A stretch of DNA of 64,000 bases, from NCBI GenBank assembly GCA_016185205.1, contig JACPOA010000064.1, forward strand, positions 124,001 to 188,000, in the 5' to 3' direction. The stretch comes from Hyphomicrobiales bacterium. Lineage in GTDB: Bacteria > Pseudomonadota > Alphaproteobacteria > Rhizobiales > Xanthobacteraceae. The position numbers and the translations under genes were made by a program. Under the pieces are notes generated by a model, which searched no databases, had not been told where the DNA came from, and saw nothing but the letters and a program-made list of their open reading frames with translations. Of the stretch, positions 25,450 to 34,224 are shown in pieces (within the stretch, counting starts at the first letter, position 1; each line of letters opens with the position of its first letter).

Positions 25450-26337
25450 ATGTTTGAAATCTTCGGCATCCCTTCGACCGCGCTGTTTGGCCAGCTCCTG
25501 ATCGGGCTGATCAACGGCTCGTTCTATGCGCTGCTTAGTCTGGGCCTGGCCGTGATTTTCGGCATGCTCAACATCATCAATTTCAGCCACGGCGCCCAGT
25601 ACATGCTGGGAGCCTTTGCCGCCTATCTGCTGCTGCAATATTCCGGCCTCGGCTACTGGCCGGCGCTGATCGTCGCGCCGGTGCTGGTCGGCATCACCGG
25701 CATGATCGTCGAGCGCCTGATGCTGCAATGGCTCTACAAGCTTGACCATCTCTACGGGCTGCTGCTGACGTTCGGGCTGGCGCTGATCATCGAGGGGGTG
25801 GCGCGCAATTATTTCGGTTCGGCCGGCCTGCCTTACACGGTGCCTGAATCGCTGCGCGGCGGGCAGAATCTCGGCTTCATGTTTCTGCCCAATTATCGCG
25901 CCTGGGTGATCGTGGCCTCGCTCACGATCTGCTTCGGCACCTGGTTCGTAATCGAGCGCACGCGGCTCGGCGCGAATTTGCGCGCCGCCACCGAGAACCC
26001 GACTTTGGTGCGCGCCTTCGGCATCAATGTGCCGCGCATGATCACGCTGACTTATGGCTTCGGCGTGGCGCTGGCGGCCTTTGCCGGCGTGATGGCAGCG
26101 CCGGTCTACAACGTTTCGCCGCAAATGGGCTCGGAGCTGATCATCGTCGTGTTCGCGGTGGTGGTGATCGGCGGCATGGGCTCGATTCTCGGCGCCATCA
26201 TCACCGGCTTCGGGCTCGGCGTGATCGAGGGCCTGACCAAGGTGTTTTTCCCCGAAGCCTCGAATACCGTGATCTTCGTCATCATGGCGATCGTGCTGCT
26301 GGTGCGGCCGGCCGGCTTGTTCGGGCGGAGGACGTGA
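25450..26337 (+). CDS. branched-chain amino acid-type ABC transporter permease (LivH)
   Basis: Membrane protein of 295 residues with about eight helices. Family segments are LLIGLINGSFYALLSLGLAVIFGMLNIINFSHGA at the N-terminus, GLLLTFGLALIIEG, and EIIVVFAVVVIGGMGSILGAIITGFGLGV-type sequence (here beginning SELIIVVFAVVVIGG). The last codons overlap the LivM start (ATGA). It works with LivM as the heterodimeric channel of the importer. Confidence 0.93.
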   Translation: MFEIFGIPSTALFGQLLIGLINGSFYALLSLGLAVIFGMLNIINFSHGAQYMLGAFAAYLLLQYSGLGYWPALIVAPVLVGITGMIVERLMLQWLYKLDHLYGLLLTFGLALIIEGVARNYFGSAGLPYTVPESLRGGQNLGFMFLPNYRAWVIVASLTICFGTWFVIERTRLGANLRAATENPTLVRAFGINVPRMITLTYGFGVALAAFAGVMAAPVYNVSPQMGSELIIVVFAVVVIGGMGSILGAIITGFGLGVIEGLTKVFFPEASNTVIFVIMAIVLLVRPAGLFGRRT

Positions 26338-27308
26338 TGGAACAGCGCGTCGCTGATCCGATCGCCAGGCAGCCCTCCGCGCTGCGTACGCATGCCGAGA
26401 CCATCGCCTTCGTGGTCATGGTCGCCGCGCTGATGGTGGCGCCATTCTTCACCTATCCGCTGTTCCTGATGCAGGCGATGTGCTTTGCGCTGTTTGCCTG
26501 CGCCTTCAACCTGCTGATCGGCTATGTCGGCCTGCTGTCGTTCGGCCATGCGCTCTATTTCGGCTGGGCGAGCTATCTCGCCGCTTATTCCGCCAAGGCC
26601 TGGGGCTTTCCGCCGGAGCTCGCGATCCTCACCGGCACCGCGACCGCCGCCGTTTGCGGCCTTGTTGCCGGATCGCTCGCCATCCGCCGCCAGGGCATCT
26701 ATTTCGCCATGATCACGCTGGCGTTGGCGCAGATGATGTATTTCTTCGCGCTGCAGGCGAAATTCACCGGCGGCGAGGACGGCATCCAGGCGGTGCCGCG
26801 CGGGCTGCTGTTCGGCATCATCGATCTGCGCAATGAAGTGGCGATGTATATCGTCGTGCTGGTCATTTTCCTGGCCGGCTTCCTGTTCATCTACCGCATC
26901 ATCCATTCGCCGTTCGGCGAGGTGCTCAAGGCGATCCGCGAGAACGAGACGCGCGCGATCTCGCTCGGCTACAAGACCGACCGCTACAAGCTGGTCGCCT
27001 TCGTGCTGTCGGCGACGCTGGCCGGCGTGGCCGGCGCCACCAAGGCGATCGTGCTGCAACTGGCCTCGCTCACCGACGTCAATTGGCCGATGTCGGGCGA
27101 AGTCGTGCTGATGACGCTGGTCGGCGGGCTCGGCACCATTTTCGGCCCCGTGGTCGGCTCGTTCGTGATCCTGCTCATGCAATACAAGCTGGCGCCGGTC
27201 GGCGAATGGGTGCTGGTGATCCAGGGCGTGATTTTCGTCGCCTGCGTGCTGTTGTTCCGCCGCGGCGTGATCGGCGAACTGGCCAATTGGCTGCGCATCA
27301 AGCTGTAG
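26334..27308 (+). CDS. branched-chain amino acid-type ABC transporter permease (LivM)
   Basis: Membrane protein of 324 residues, the partner of LivH. It has the LivM features CAFNLLIGYVGLLSFGHALYFG, GIYFAMITLALAQMMYFFA, the loop AIRENETRAISLGYKTDRYKL and VNWPMSGEVVLMTLVGGLGT. The start overlaps the LivH stop by 4 bases. It is the last gene of the importer operon. The 168 bases after it contain no gene and no clear intrinsic terminator. Confidence 0.93.
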   Translation: MMEQRVADPIARQPSALRTHAETIAFVVMVAALMVAPFFTYPLFLMQAMCFALFACAFNLLIGYVGLLSFGHALYFGWASYLAAYSAKAWGFPPELAILTGTATAAVCGLVAGSLAIRRQGIYFAMITLALAQMMYFFALQAKFTGGEDGIQAVPRGLLFGIIDLRNEVAMYIVVLVIFLAGFLFIYRIIHSPFGEVLKAIRENETRAISLGYKTDRYKLVAFVLSATLAGVAGATKAIVLQLASLTDVNWPMSGEVVLMTLVGGLGTIFGPVVGSFVILLMQYKLAPVGEWVLVIQGVIFVACVLLFRRGVIGELANWLRIKL

Positions 27309-27476
27309 AGCAAGCATTTTACCTGGCGCATAAACTCCTTCAAATCATTAGCGAATCAGCTTAGACGATAAGGGTTATCCCCAACAGTCGCGTCGGCGTC
27401 ATTGTGCAACGGCCGTTCGTCCCCGATCCTATCCGGACCGGGCGTTTGACGATTCCAAGCTCGTCACGGACCCTAC

Positions 27477-27743
27477 ATGCCGGCAATGCAAGGCAGAGCC
27501 CGCCTCGAGGTCATCGCGCGTCAATGGCACGATCTGGCCGAGCGCCGGCTGGCGCATTTCAACGAGCTTTATCGCAGCGGCCGCTGGGCGCGTTACTACT
27601 CGAAGGAGCATTTTGCCTTGCGCATGCTCGACGTGATCAAGGCGGCAAAGATCTGGCGCGACCTCGCCAGCCGGTCTTGGTCCGATCACTCTTGGACCGT
27701 ACAGCCGGTGGCGCGCGACGACGATCTGCGCCCGGCGGCATGA
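27477..27743 (+). CDS. small conserved protein, TIGR03809-like
   Basis: Protein of 88 residues with no signal peptide or membrane segment. The segment LAERRLAHFNELYRSGRWARYYSKEHFALRML is the recognisable part of a small family restricted largely to Bradyrhizobium-like genomes (as I recall it, TIGR03809). The function is not known. Its TGA overlaps the ATG of the following cytochrome c gene (ATGA), so the two are probably made together, which hints at a role linked to respiration. The family assignment is from memory of its pattern. Confidence 0.7.
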   Translation: MPAMQGRARLEVIARQWHDLAERRLAHFNELYRSGRWARYYSKEHFALRMLDVIKAAKIWRDLASRSWSDHSWTVQPVARDDDLRPAA

Positions 27744-28060
27744 ATCTCGCCCCGACGGTCCTGGCCGCGGCTCTGGCCGCGGCGGTGCAGCCGGCGACCG
27801 CCGCCGACGACCTCAAGCTCGGCGAGACGTTGCTGGCGCGCCATTGCGGGGCCTGCCATGCCGTCGGCAAGAGCGGCGATAATCCGCAAAAGGACGCTCC
27901 GGCGCTCCGCACGCTCGGCAGCCGCTATCCGGTCGAAGCGCTGGAAGAGGCACTGGGCGAGGGCTTCATGTCCGGCCACCCCGATATGCCGGAATTCAAG
28001 TTTGACGCCGACGACGTCGGTGCCATCATTGCCTTTCTGAAGTCCATCCAGAAGCGCTGA
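27740..28060 (+). CDS. small class I cytochrome c family protein
   Basis: Periplasmic haem protein of 106 residues with a signal peptide (MNLAPTVLAAALAAA, cleavage near ATAAD). Haem attachment is by CGACH in the segment LLARHCGACHAVGKSG, and the axial methionine lies in GHPDMPEFKFD. The C-terminal helix reads VGAIIAFLKSIQ. I chose ATG 27740, which overlaps the upstream stop, over the longer frame from 27404, because only this start gives a signal peptide. It probably passes electrons in the periplasm; the partner is unknown. Confidence 0.88.
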   Translation: MNLAPTVLAAALAAAVQPATAADDLKLGETLLARHCGACHAVGKSGDNPQKDAPALRTLGSRYPVEALEEALGEGFMSGHPDMPEFKFDADDVGAIIAFLKSIQKR

Positions 28061-28096
28061 AGTCTCGGCGCCCCCACCCACGAGTTGTCGTACCCC

Positions 28097-29197
28097 ATGA
28101 GCAGTGTCCTTTTCTCGCCCTATCGGCTGGCCGGCCTCGAGCTCGCCAACCGCATCGTGGTCTCGCCGATGTGCCAGTACAGCGCCGACGACGGCTGCGC
28201 CAATGACTGGCATCTGATGCATCTCGGCATGCTGGCGAATTCGGGCGCCGCGCTGGTGGTGGTGGAGGCCACCCATGTCGAGCGCCACGGCCGCATCACC
28301 CATGGCTGCCTGGGGCTGTATTCCGACGACAACGAAGCCGCCTTGGCGCGCGTGATCGCGCAAGTGCGGCGCGCCGGCACCGCCAAATTCGGCATCCAGA
28401 TCGCGCATGCCGGCCGCAAGGCCTCGTCGCAGCGACCCTGGGAAGGCGGCGGCGCGCTCAAAGCCGACGCCGACGCGTGGCCGACCATCGCCGCCTCGCC
28501 GATCCCGTGGGGCGAGAATTGGCACACGCCGCGCATGGTCACCGAGGCCGACATGGGCCGCGTGCGCGAGGCCTTCGTCTCCGCCGCCCAACGCGCGCTG
28601 CGCATCGGATTCGACGCCATCGAGCTGCACTTTGCGCACGGCTATCTGGCGCATGGCTTCATGTCGCCGATCTCCAACAAGCGCAGCGACGACTACGGCG
28701 GCTCGTTCGAGAACCGCCTGCGCTTTCCGCTCTCGATCGCGCGCGCGGTGCGCGCGGTGGTGCCGAAGGACGTGCCGCTCGGCGCGCGCATCACCGGCAG
28801 CGACTGGCGCGAGGGCGGGCTTGACGGCAGCGATGCCGTCGCCATTGCGAAAGCGCTCAAAGGCGAGGGGCTCGATTTCATCTGCATCTCGTCCGGCGGG
28901 GTCACCGCCGATACCCGCAATCCGAGCGAGCCGGGCTACAACGTGCCGGTCGCCGCGCGCGTCAAGAAAGAAGCCGGCATCCCCACGCGCACGGTCGGGC
29001 TGATCGTCAAACCCGAGCAGGCCGAGGCGATTGTGGCGCAAGGCCAGGCCGACCTGGTCTCGCTCGCGCGCGCCTTCCTGGACGATCCGCATTGGGGCTG
29101 GCACGCGGCCAAGGCGCTCGGCGCCGACGTGGCGCGGCCGGTGCAATATGCGCGCGCCGGGCCGAAGCTGTGGGCGCCCGCCGCCAGCCGCGGCTGA
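28097..29197 (+). CDS. NADH:flavin oxidoreductase, old yellow enzyme family (YqjM/NamA-like)
   Basis: FMN enzyme of 366 residues that reduces activated C=C bonds of enones and similar compounds. It shows LFSPYRLAGLELANRIVVSPMCQYSADDG at the start, the active-site-proximal IQIAHAGRKAS, FDAIELHFAHGYLAHGFMSP and NKRSDDYGGSFENRLRF. The cysteine in PMCQYS and the HAGRK motif mark the YqjM class. ATG 28097 is preferred over an upstream TTG at 28085. A transporter gene follows 3 bases after the stop. Confidence 0.92.
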   Translation: MSSVLFSPYRLAGLELANRIVVSPMCQYSADDGCANDWHLMHLGMLANSGAALVVVEATHVERHGRITHGCLGLYSDDNEAALARVIAQVRRAGTAKFGIQIAHAGRKASSQRPWEGGGALKADADAWPTIAASPIPWGENWHTPRMVTEADMGRVREAFVSAAQRALRIGFDAIELHFAHGYLAHGFMSPISNKRSDDYGGSFENRLRFPLSIARAVRAVVPKDVPLGARITGSDWREGGLDGSDAVAIAKALKGEGLDFICISSGGVTADTRNPSEPGYNVPVAARVKKEAGIPTRTVGLIVKPEQAEAIVAQGQADLVSLARAFLDDPHWGWHAAKALGADVARPVQYARAGPKLWAPAASRG

Positions 29198-29200
29198 GCG

Positions 29201-30046
29201 ATGGAAAATTTCGTTTTCCTCGCCGTCCTGTTCGCCGCCGCCTGCCACGCCGGCTGGAACGCGCTGATCAAAGTCCGGCTCGACCCGCTCTCGACCACGA
29301 CGCTGATCTCGCTCGGCGCCGCCGCGGTGGCCTTGTTGTTCATCCCGTTCGTCGGCGTACCGGCCTGGGCGGCGTGGCCTTGGCTGATCGCCTCGGTGAT
29401 CATCCACCTGTTCTATTTCGCCTCGTTGATCGAGAGCTACCGCACCGGCGATCTCGGGCAGGTCTATCCGATCGCGCGCGGCTCGGCGCCGCTGATGACG
29501 GCGGCGGCGACCACGATCTTCGTCGGCGAGCTGCTCAGCCCGCTCGGCTGGGGCGGCATCGTCGCGCTGGTGGCCGGCGTATTCCTGCTGTCGGCGCGCG
29601 GCGGCCGCGACCTCGCGAGCATCGACCGCCGCGCCGTCGGCTTTGCGCTGTTCACCGCGGTCACCATCTGCGCCTATTCGGTGGTGGACGGCATCGGCGG
29701 CAGGCTCTCCAATAATCCAAATGCCTATTCGCTCTGGCTGTTCGCCGGCATCGCCGTGGTGATGCTGCCTTATGCGCTCTTCCGCGACGGCCGCGATGTG
29801 ATCCCGGCGATGCAGAAATATTGGCGGCGCGGCTTTGTCGGCGGCGCCTTGCAGCTTCTGTCCTACGGCATCGCGATCTGGGCGATGACGGTGGCGCCGA
29901 TCGCCATCGTCGCCACGCTACGCGAGACCAGCGTGCTGTTTGGCGCCGTGATCGCAGTGGTGGTGCTGAAGGAGCCGCTGCGCGCGTTGCGCATCGTCGC
30001 GGCACTGCTGATCGTGTGCGGGCTGGTGCTGATCCGACTTCAATAG
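29201..30046 (+). CDS. EamA/DMT superfamily transporter
   Basis: Membrane protein of 281 residues with about ten helices arranged as two EamA repeats. The first begins AACHAGWNALIKV and the second GFALFTAVTICAYSVVDGIGG. The end of each repeat is typical (TIFVGELLSPLGWGGIVALVAGVFLL and VVLKEPLRALRIVAALLIVCGLVLIRL). Proteins of this family export or exchange amino acids and small metabolites. It is probably cotranscribed with the OYE gene. Its 3' end overlaps the convergent glycosyltransferase gene by 7 bases. Confidence 0.88.
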   Translation: MENFVFLAVLFAAACHAGWNALIKVRLDPLSTTTLISLGAAAVALLFIPFVGVPAWAAWPWLIASVIIHLFYFASLIESYRTGDLGQVYPIARGSAPLMTAAATTIFVGELLSPLGWGGIVALVAGVFLLSARGGRDLASIDRRAVGFALFTAVTICAYSVVDGIGGRLSNNPNAYSLWLFAGIAVVMLPYALFRDGRDVIPAMQKYWRRGFVGGALQLLSYGIAIWAMTVAPIAIVATLRETSVLFGAVIAVVVLKEPLRALRIVAALLIVCGLVLIRLQ

Positions 30047-30720
30047 CGATAGCCGTATAGCCGCGCCAGCTTCTCCGGATCGGCGCCGAGGAAAAAGCCA
30101 AGCCGCAGCCGCCACATCTTTAGAATCGTGCGCAGCGTGCCGTGCTCGCGCCAGCGCCGCGGCGAGGTGGTCGCGCGCGCGCCGAGCGCGAGCGGCCGCC
30201 CCATGCGTTTGAGCCGCGCCGACAGCGCCAGGTCCTCCATCAGCGCGATCGGCGGAAAACCGCCCACGGCATCGAAGGCCGCGCGGGTGGCGAACATCGC
30301 CTGGTCGCCGGTGGCGATGCCGGTCAGCCGCGAGCGCGTGTTCATCATCATGGCCACCACGCGCAACAGGCCGCCGCCATCGATGCGTATATCGAAGCGC
30401 CCCCAGACCCGGCCCGAACGGCTAAGGCCGTCCAGCACCAGGCGGTCCGCATCCGCCGGCAGTTGCGTATCGGCATGCAGGAACAAAAAAACATCGCCGC
30501 GGGCCGCGGCCGCGCCGGCATTCATCTGCAATGCGCGGCCGCGCGCCGCCGTCAGCACGCGGTCGGCGAGCGGGCGGGCGAGGCCGGGCGTGCCGTCGTG
30601 GCTTCCTCCATCGACCACGATCAGTTCGACGCCGCGCGCGCGAGTGGGCGAAAGCGCCCGCAAGGCCGCCTCGATCCCGGCCGCCTCATCGAGTACCGGC
30701 ATGATGATGGAGAGCGTCAT
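30040..30720 (-). CDS. family 2 glycosyltransferase, TIGR04283-type (arsenosugar-associated)
   Basis: Glycosyltransferase of 226 residues with a GT-A fold: MTLSIIMPVLDEAAGIEAAL, the nucleotide-sugar site VDGGSHDGT, and FLHADTQLP carrying the DxD-like residues. The short length and the RGRALQMNAGAAAARGDVFL segment match the TIGR04283 family, often encoded beside ArsS. I put the start at ATG 30720, which overlaps the phosphoesterase stop as ATGA. The longer frame to 31020 only shadows that gene. It is the last gene of the three-gene ArsS unit. Confidence 0.87.
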   Translation of the reverse strand: MTLSIIMPVLDEAAGIEAALRALSPTRARGVELIVVDGGSHDGTPGLARPLADRVLTAARGRALQMNAGAAAARGDVFLFLHADTQLPADADRLVLDGLSRSGRVWGRFDIRIDGGGLLRVVAMMMNTRSRLTGIATGDQAMFATRAAFDAVGGFPPIALMEDLALSARLKRMGRPLALGARATTSPRRWREHGTLRTILKMWRLRLGFFLGADPEKLARLYGYRY

Positions 30721-31693
30721 GGCGCGGCCGCGCGCGCTTGCGCCAGGGTGTAGTCCGGCCCCTCGACGATGCGCCGGTAATAGGACGCGTGTGCGGGCGA
30801 GCCCTGCGGCCAGCGCGCCAGAAAGCGGCCGAGGAATGCGCGCTGGTCGTAGTCGAGCGCCAGCGCATCGATATGCACGCCGTCGCGCTGCAGGCCATAG
30901 AGCGGCGGGCATGGGGAGGGCGAGCAAGCGATGCGGGTGATAACGCCGAACCGCGTGCCGGAAAAATTCGGCATGCCGGCGGCGCCGTTGTTGATGACGG
31001 TCAAACGGCCGGCGGGCCATGCGAAGTCACGCAGCGCGGCAAGACAGGTGTGGGTGCTGGCGAACACATCGATTTGCGCGGCGCTGCCGATGTCGCTGAG
31101 CCAATGCTGGCGCTTCGGATCGTCGAGATAATCTTGCGCGAATCGCCATCCCGCCAGCGCGCAGGCATCGCCATGCACGATGCCGACCCGCACGCTCCCG
31201 ATCTGCGCCACCAGATGCATCGGCAAGGCACGCTGCCGCGCGCGCGCAACCGGCGATGCGCTGGCACGCAACTGCGCCAGAATTTCATTGGAGCGGCGGA
31301 CAATGTCTTCGCCGACATGATCGGGATAGGCACAGCCGCAACCGGCGCCAATGTCGTCGGCGCGCGCGATCTCGGTCTCGACATTGCCGCGTAGCGCGCG
31401 ATGCGGCGCAACGCCTTGCTCGATGGCGTCGAACCAGTCCGGCTCGGCGTCGAACCAGTGGAAATCGCCGTTGAAGACGATCGTCGGCCGCACGCGTTCT
31501 GCCGCCGCCAGAGTATCGACCGCGGTCAGTGCGGCCAGGTTGCCGTACAGGCCGCCGACTACATACAACGTCTCGGCGGCAAAATCCGGCGGGCGCGCGA
31601 AAACGGCGGTCGGATAGTTGTAGTCGATGGGACAAATGCGGCCGGCGCTCGCCGCGTCCGCCGCTGTCGGGGCGAGTGCGCGAAGGATACCGG

Positions 31694-31697
<4 letters not shown>
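30717..31697 (-). CDS. metallophosphoesterase-like protein in the ArsS operon
   Basis: Protein of 326 residues that follows the calcineurin-type phosphoesterase order: YVVGGLYGNLAALTA, FNGDFHWFDAEPDWFDAI (for GDxxD), ALRGNVETEIA (for GN[HE]), VGIVHGDA (H near GD) and FASTHTCL (for GHT). The first motif has lost the usual D-x-H, reading VVGGLYGN, so the metal site may be changed. The start at ATG 31697 overlaps the ArsS stop by 4 bases and the stop overlaps the glycosyltransferase start by 4. The tight coupling implies a shared pathway, perhaps removing a phosphate from a sugar intermediate. Confidence 0.75.
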
Positions 31698-32665
<968 letters not shown>

Positions 32666-32741
32666 CGTGCAATCGTCCTTCGGTGTCCGCCAATTTGCCA
32701 TGAGCCGGACGTGTTCGCCACCTCGATCCGCGCTTTCTCCT

Positions 32742-32782
32742 CATGGTGAGGAGCGTTGCGAAGCAACGCGTCTCGAACCATG
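32742..32782. repeat. palindromic intergenic repeat (CATGGT...ACCATG type)
   Basis: Outer arms CATGGT (32742-32747) and ACCATG (32777-32782) enclose a perfect 7-base stem GCGTTGC/GCAACGC (32753-32759 and 32763-32769) around GAA. This is the familiar form of a repeat that is abundant between genes in Bradyrhizobium-like genomes. It lies just upstream of the ArsS operon. Confidence 0.7.
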
Positions 32783-32951
32783 CCATCTTCAAGACGCCTC
32801 GCGAAGAGCCCTCAGCCGAACCAGGTAGAAGGACTACGTACATAGGATAATAGTCGTATCAAGCGAGGAGGCTGGATCAGTTTGAAATAGGCATAACTTC
32901 AAAAGATGAGGATTGGGAGTGACGATCTCCGGCGATTATACGCTTGAGACA

Positions 32952-32968
32952 CGTAAATTGAATTTACG
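32952..32968. promoter_or_regulatory. perfect 17-base palindrome, operator-like
   Basis: CGTAAATT-G-AATTTACG is a perfect 8-1-8 inverted repeat in an AT-rich stretch, 119 bases upstream of the small gene at 33087. A symmetric site of this size fits a dimeric repressor or activator. It has no T-run and the stem is AT-rich, so a terminator is unlikely. Confidence 0.45.
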
Positions 32969-33086
32969 AATCAGTTTTGTGAATTGTAATGAAGATACGG
33001 TCGCTCTTATGACCTCATAACCAAACATGAATTGCGTTATGCCCATTTTCAATTTTTAATTTCGCTGCAAAAAATGGGGGGACGTC

Positions 33087-33257
33087 ATGACTTTCAGCCG
33101 ACAAGATACCTGCGAGTTCATCGCCGAACAGACGGCGGAACTGAGCAAGCTGGCTGCCGCTAAAGGCCTCGACACGCTGAGCTACATGCTTCGCGTGGCA
33201 AAGAGTGAAGCGGAAAATCGGATGACCGGTCACGTAAAGCGGAAAAAAGCCGCCTGA
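33087..33257 (+). CDS. 56-residue conserved-type small protein
   Basis: Short open frame from ATG 33087 to TGA 33255-33257, preceded by a GGGGGGAC purine run 4 bases upstream. The sequence starts MTFSRQDTCEFIAEQTAEL and continues KLAAAKGLDTLSYMLRVAKSEAE, which forms two amphipathic helices, then ends with a basic tail (KRKKAA). Small proteins of this pattern (helix, GLDxLxYxL, acidic helix) are widespread in Hyphomicrobiales and unnamed. An intrinsic terminator lies 21 bases after the stop, and a perfect palindrome lies upstream, so it is a self-contained transcription unit. Function unknown. Confidence 0.75.
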   Translation: MTFSRQDTCEFIAEQTAELSKLAAAKGLDTLSYMLRVAKSEAENRMTGHVKRKKAA

Positions 33258-33277
33258 CATCTTCGGTCAAGCGAGTG

Positions 33278-33308
33278 AAAGCCCCGGCCTCACCGTCGGG
33301 GCTTTTCA
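33278..33308 (+). terminator. intrinsic terminator of the 56-residue protein gene
   Basis: Stem AAGCCCCG (33279-33286) pairs with CGGGGCTT (33297-33304) around a 10-base loop and is followed by a short T-rich run (TTTTCATT). Its position 21 bases after the stop at 33257 fits transcription from the small gene. Confidence 0.75.
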
Positions 33309-33393
33309 TTAGGCCGCGCGGCCTCCCGCTTTTCCAGCATCGCCACAACGTCATTCATTTCCCAAAGCTTGTCAGTCACGCCAGCATCCGCAC

Positions 33394-34176
33394 TCAACGC
33401 GCCAGCGCGCTGGTGACCGGCGATTCCACGCCGATGCGGCCGAAGCCCGGCAGCTTAACGCCGGGGTGGCGCAGGTCGAGCCCGGCGACCAGGCCGAGCA
33501 GGTTGACTTCGACGCCCTCGATCCAGCCGAGCTTCAGCGCGGCATAGCCGTTGAGATTGAGCTCGACGCCGGTGCCACTGTCGGTGCGCCCGGCGTAGAA
33601 ACGATCGCGGAAGTCGCGGCCGACGGCGTTTGGCGGCAGCGCCACGCCCAGCTCCGGCACCGCGCGCAGCATGGCGGCGGTGAAGCTGTTGCTGTTCGGC
33701 CCCGGCCAGATGCGGTAATCGCCGGCATTGCTGAAGCTGTAGGCCTTCACCGCCGCCTCGATCTTGGGGATCAGCTTTTCCGCCGCGGCGCCGGACACGT
33801 CGGCGATCGCCACCGGCCTGTTGCCGAACCAGCGCCCGTCGGCCGGCCAGCCGTTGACGTGCACCGGATTGCCCCAGCCGACCACGTCGTAGCGGGTCCA
33901 TTGCGCTGCGTTGGCGCGCTTGAGCACGATCCAGCTATGCACCGAGAACACGCCCTTCCAGCCGCCGGTGGTGCCGGTGAACACGATGACGCGGGCCGGC
34001 TTGAACTCGTTGGCGGGCGGCAATGCGCCGGTGCTCGACCAGTCGGCATCGCGCCAGCTGCGCGGCTCGTTGTTCAGCGCGTAGAACGCGGCGCGGGCGA
34101 GGATGGGGGCGAGAAACAGCGCGAATATGGTGAGCATAATGAGGGTGCGGCGGTGGATACGGGTGGGCGGCGACAT
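33394..34176 (-). CDS. DUF3750 domain protein
   Basis: Protein of 260 residues with one N-terminal membrane helix or uncleaved signal (LIMLTIFALFLAPILARA). The rest is probably periplasmic. The domain has the conserved-looking segments FTGTTGGWKGVFSVHSWIVLK, RYDVVGWGNPVHVNGW and YRIWPGPNSNSFTAAMLR. The paired VHSWI and NSNSF residues recall a cysteine/serine-free hydrolase-like fold, but no function is established. It stands on the minus strand 49 bases after the TIGR03808-like gene and may share its transcript. Confidence 0.8.
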   Translation of the reverse strand: MSPPTRIHRRTLIMLTIFALFLAPILARAAFYALNNEPRSWRDADWSSTGALPPANEFKPARVIVFTGTTGGWKGVFSVHSWIVLKRANAAQWTRYDVVGWGNPVHVNGWPADGRWFGNRPVAIADVSGAAAEKLIPKIEAAVKAYSFSNAGDYRIWPGPNSNSFTAAMLRAVPELGVALPPNAVGRDFRDRFYAGRTDSGTGVELNLNGYAALKLGWIEGVEVNLLGLVAGLDLRHPGVKLPGFGRIGVESPVTSALAR

Positions 34177-34224
34177 GGTGGGAACTATAGCAGCGTTCGG
34201 GGCCGAAACGTGGCGAGCAGCCGC

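Larger units (their letters stand above)
32702..33086. other. 385-base intergenic region with AT-rich half
   Basis: No gene is visible here. The left part carries a palindromic repeat (32742-32782). From about 32860 the sequence becomes clearly AT-rich, unlike the flanking genes, and includes a perfect 17-base palindrome at 32952-32968. The AT-rich part probably holds the promoter of the 56-residue protein gene at 33087. Confidence 0.6.
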
